From Sacculina carcini (Eukaryota; Arthropoda; Thecostraca; Sacculinidae), in contig OU696574.1 of assembly GCA_916048095.2 (NCBI GenBank), forward strand, positions 4,763,001 to 4,827,000: a DNA stretch of 64,000 nt, written 5' to 3'. The position numbers and the translations under genes were made by a program. Each line of letters begins with the position of its first letter. The stretch's first letter is position 1. Shown piece after piece: positions 61,741 through 64,000 of the stretch. The notes under the pieces are model-generated. The model was not told the origin of the DNA, did no database searches, and saw only the letters and a list, made by a program, of their open reading frames with translations.

Positions 61741-64000
61741 AACAACAACAACAACTACAACTACAAAGACATGAACAGACAAATGTGAACACTGGCGCAC
61801 GTCACATACAAGCACGATTAGCACAAACATAAGATCAGGGGCTGTGAGCGGAATAAAAAACACAGCAGGAAAACCAAAACACAAAGTGCAGTATTGTTAG
61901 TAAGAGTATATACATGGCGATAATATGGAGATACGAAAATATGGAGATATATATACAAAGGTAGTGTCAGTGCAATCTATAAGGAGGTGTAAGCGGCGAC
62001 GGAAGAGAAAGCAGGTACTTATGTAGCGCAGAGGAAAAGGAAGAATATGATTTATGACGAAGGATATGAGGAGGAAGAGAGTTGTATAATCGGGGGGCAG
62101 AAAAATAGAAAGACTTCGCGGACCAATTTGATAAGTGGTCGGCGGGAGGGCAAACAAGAGGTGCGGGACGGCGGCTGAAAGGACGATCAGAGAAGGTAAG
62201 AAGTGAGAGCAAGTACGAGGGAGGAGAAGGTGAGTGGAGGAGTTTATATACAATACAACACAGCTTATATTGTATCCTTGAAAGAGCTGGCAGCCAGCCG
62301 AGTTCTCGGATATGAGCGGAGGTGGGTGTCTTAGGAGGAAGGCGAAGAACGAAGCGACAAGAAAGATTGATGATAGATTGAAGAGAGCGAATGGACTTCT
62401 TAGGAAGATGAAAGAATAAGGAATTACAATAGTCGAGACGAGAAAAAATAAACGAGTTCACTAAGAGGAGAGCAGACGCAATATCAATATGAGAGCGGAT
62501 CGGGTAGAATTGGCGCAAGGTGAAACGACAGAGGCGGGTAATTTTTGAAAGATGCTGAGAGAATGTTAGAGAGGGATCAAGAACAACACCCAGATTACGA
62601 ATATGAGATGAAAGAGGCAAGTTGACAGAACAAGGAGCAATACTGGGAGGGTGAAATAAGAAATATTCAGTTTTTTCAGGATTCAAAAGGAGATTTCTTG
62701 AGGACGCCCAGGCAGCGATGTGTGATAGAAGTTGAGAAATTAGACCAATTTTTGAGGAGGAAAAGGGGAAGTAAATCTGTATATCGTCTGCATATATATG
62801 AAACGATATGGGGTAAGACCGGAGTATGGGGCAGAGGGATGAAATATACAGATTAAACAGAAGAGGGCCGAGAAGAGAACCTTGAGGGACACCGGAATCC
62901 AATGGAAGACGAGAGGAAAACTCGGAGTTGCAGCGAACTGTATATGAACGATTTGTAAGATAGGAAGTTAGAAGAGATAGAGCTGAAGAAGATACACCAA
63001 TATGGGCAAGATCTTTACAAAGAATCGAGTGATCAACGAGATCAAAGGCGGAAGAGAAATCTAGAGAGATGAATATTACGGAGTTGCCTGAGGAAAAGGA
63101 AGCGAAGATGTCGTTCAATAAAGATAGAAGGAGAGTCTCAGTTGAGTGATTAGAGACGAAACCGGATTGACGGGGGTCTAGGGCAGAAAGTATGCAAGGG
63201 CGGAGTTGAGGAAGGATGGCAGCCTCCAGAAGCTTAGAAGGTAGTGGAAGCAAGGAAATAGGCCTATAACTACATGGAGTACTAGTATCCAGGCAAGGCT
63301 TTTTAAGAATAGGAGAAATAACAGCGTGTTTAGAGGCCAGGAAAGTACCGTGGAGGAAAGAAGTGTTCACCAGATGAGTAAGAAATGGGGAAAAGAGTAT
63401 GATGGAGTCGGAAAGAGCCCGGAAGTTAATTGGATCAGATGGACACCTGGAGGATTGAAGTTTTTTAAGAAATTTGGCAGTCATGGCTGGAGAAATTGGA
63501 GAGAAAGAAGATAAAGAGGTGTTTGAAGAAGGAAAAGATAGTGGAAGGGAGGACGGAGGTAATTTGGATTTGGCCGTGGCAATCTTGTCTCGAAAGAAGG
63601 ATGAAAAACAGGAAGCAGATATTGAGCAAGGGCTAGAATTCGATGAGCCAGTGATAGATTTCAGGGTCGACCATCTGGAGCGGGAAGAATAAGTACACGA
63701 AGAAAGCTTAGAACGATAAAAAAGAGACTTTGCGGCATCAAGGGCTGATAGGAAAGATTTACGAGCCTGACAAAACATAGACCAGTTAGCGTCGGTCCGG
63801 AATCGTCGCCAGGAACGCTCATGAGCTCGAGAATTGGCACGAAGGCGGCGCAGTTCGGGAGTCAACCACGGCTGGGGTGAAGATGAAGGTTTGGTGGTAC
63901 AACAACGCAATGGGAATAATGTGTCATTAAATATGGATAGTGAATTGTCGAAGAAGGGTAGCAGCGATGAAAGGGACAGGAAGTGATAGTTGTTGGGAGC
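61524..64000 (-). mobile_element. LINE I, L2-like, runs off the right edge
   Basis: The 3' end lies at 61524 with a (TTG)n tail on the minus strand and the GCGCTATATCAAATACACG end motif. A T33 run (plus-strand A at 61707-61739) and a second CAA run lie in the 3' UTR. The coding frame 61967-64000 is uninterrupted to the window edge. It is the same family as LINE A and as the fragment at 54755. Confidence 0.9.
61967..64000 (-). CDS. LINE I ORF2 (reverse transcriptase part), 5' end outside window
   Basis: An open frame of at least 677 codons. It enters at the window edge in the linker after the endonuclease (NPWFTPELR-like segment, here PWLTPELRRLR). RT motifs follow: CSYRPISLLPLPSKLLE, DPRQSGFVSNHST, FISLDFSSAFDLVDHS (palm Asp), SGVPQGSLLGPLLFNLY, catalytic HIYADDIQIY, and NLGVVLDPSLTFSQH. 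The thumb and C-terminal domain (YCNSLFFHLP, LPPKTPTSAHIRELGWLP, FKSYSSF-like tail) end at 61967. No stop or shift was seen, so it may be active if the endonuclease part is intact. Confidence 0.92.
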   Translation of the reverse strand, partial: APNNYHFLSLSSLLPFFDNSLSIFNDTLFPLRCCTTKPSSSPQPWLTPELRRLRANSRAHERSWRRFRTDANWSMFCQARKSFLSALDAAKSLFYRSKLSSCTYSSRSRWSTLKSITGSSNSSPCSISASCFSSFFRDKIATAKSKLPPSSLPLSFPSSNTSLSSFSPISPAMTAKFLKKLQSSRCPSDPINFRALSDSIILFSPFLTHLVNTSFLHGTFLASKHAVISPILKKPCLDTSTPCSYRPISLLPLPSKLLEAAILPQLRPCILSALDPRQSGFVSNHSTETLLLSLLNDIFASFSSGNSVIFISLDFSSAFDLVDHSILCKDLAHIGVSSSALSLLTSYLTNRSYTVRCNSEFSSRLPLDSGVPQGSLLGPLLFNLYISSLCPILRSYPISFHIYADDIQIYFPFSSSKIGLISQLLSHIAAWASSRNLLLNPEKTEYFLFHPPSIAPCSVNLPLSSHIRNLGVVLDPSLTFSQHLSKITRLCRFTLRQFYPIRSHIDIASALLLVNSFIFSRLDYCNSLFFHLPKKSIRSLQSIINLSCRFVLRLPPKTPTSAHIRELGWLPALSRIQYKLCCIVYKLLHSPSPPSYLLSLLTFSDRPFSRRPAPLVCPPADHLSNWSAKSFYFSAPRLYNSLPPHILRHKSYSSFSSALHKYLLSLPSPLTPPYRLH

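Overview
This window is metazoan, almost certainly invertebrate, nuclear DNA. It has spliced exons of a secreted cholinesterase-type esterase, no prokaryotic operons, CA/TA microsatellites, a tRNA-derived SINE, and every major class of eukaryotic transposable element: Ty3/gypsy LTR elements, L2/CR1- and Jockey-like LINEs, a Penelope-like element, hAT, piggyBac, Tc1/mariner, pogo/Tigger and Helitron. The esterase residues resemble arthropod-type acetylcholinesterases more than vertebrate ones, but the phylum cannot be fixed from this window alone. LAYOUT. 1-7.3 kb: a 5-kb gypsy element (A1, minus strand) and hAT debris. 7.3-12.65 kb: a three-level nest, with an L2-like LINE holding a piggyBac that holds a Helitron; the LINE, piggyBac and Helitron junctions are all visible. 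13.1-14.2 kb: Tc1/mariner and LINE fragments. 14.3-15.9 kb: a non-autonomous hAT with an 8-bp target duplication. 16.77-51.13 kb: five exons of one acetylcholinesterase-like gene on the plus strand. Exons 1-4 lie at 16.8-19.9 kb, but exon 5 is at 50.98 kb. Intron 4 is therefore about 31 kb and is packed with transposons: gypsy A2; LINEs G, C and D; an intact Buster-type hAT and gypsy G3, both inside LINE D; a pogo/Tigger holding gypsy G4; and LINEs F and E with gypsy G5. 51.1-64 kb: the start of intron 5 or downstream DNA, with a piggyBac-type MITE, a pair of inverted hAT copies, a Penelope-like element with a GIY-YIG domain and a hammerhead-like motif, LINE fragments, minisatellites, and a long open LINE ORF running off the right edge. 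HOW IT FITS TOGETHER. The only host gene recognised is the esterase; its last exons, including the catalytic histidine, lie beyond the window or were not found. Most other ORFs belong to transposons. Apparently intact coding units are the hAT transposase (30147-32015), the G5 gag-pol ORF (45251-49633, with LTRs that look identical), the G4 gag and pol pair (linked by what reads as a textbook -1 frameshift site), and the LINE I ORF at the right edge. Elements A1, G3, piggyBac, Penelope, Tigger and the other LINEs are broken. The most unusual points are the tRNA-Phe 5'-end-like primer site of G4, the 780-bp direct repeat flanking G5, the in-frame loss of protease from A2, and the very large esterase intron. 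All calls come from reading the sequence; no database search was run.
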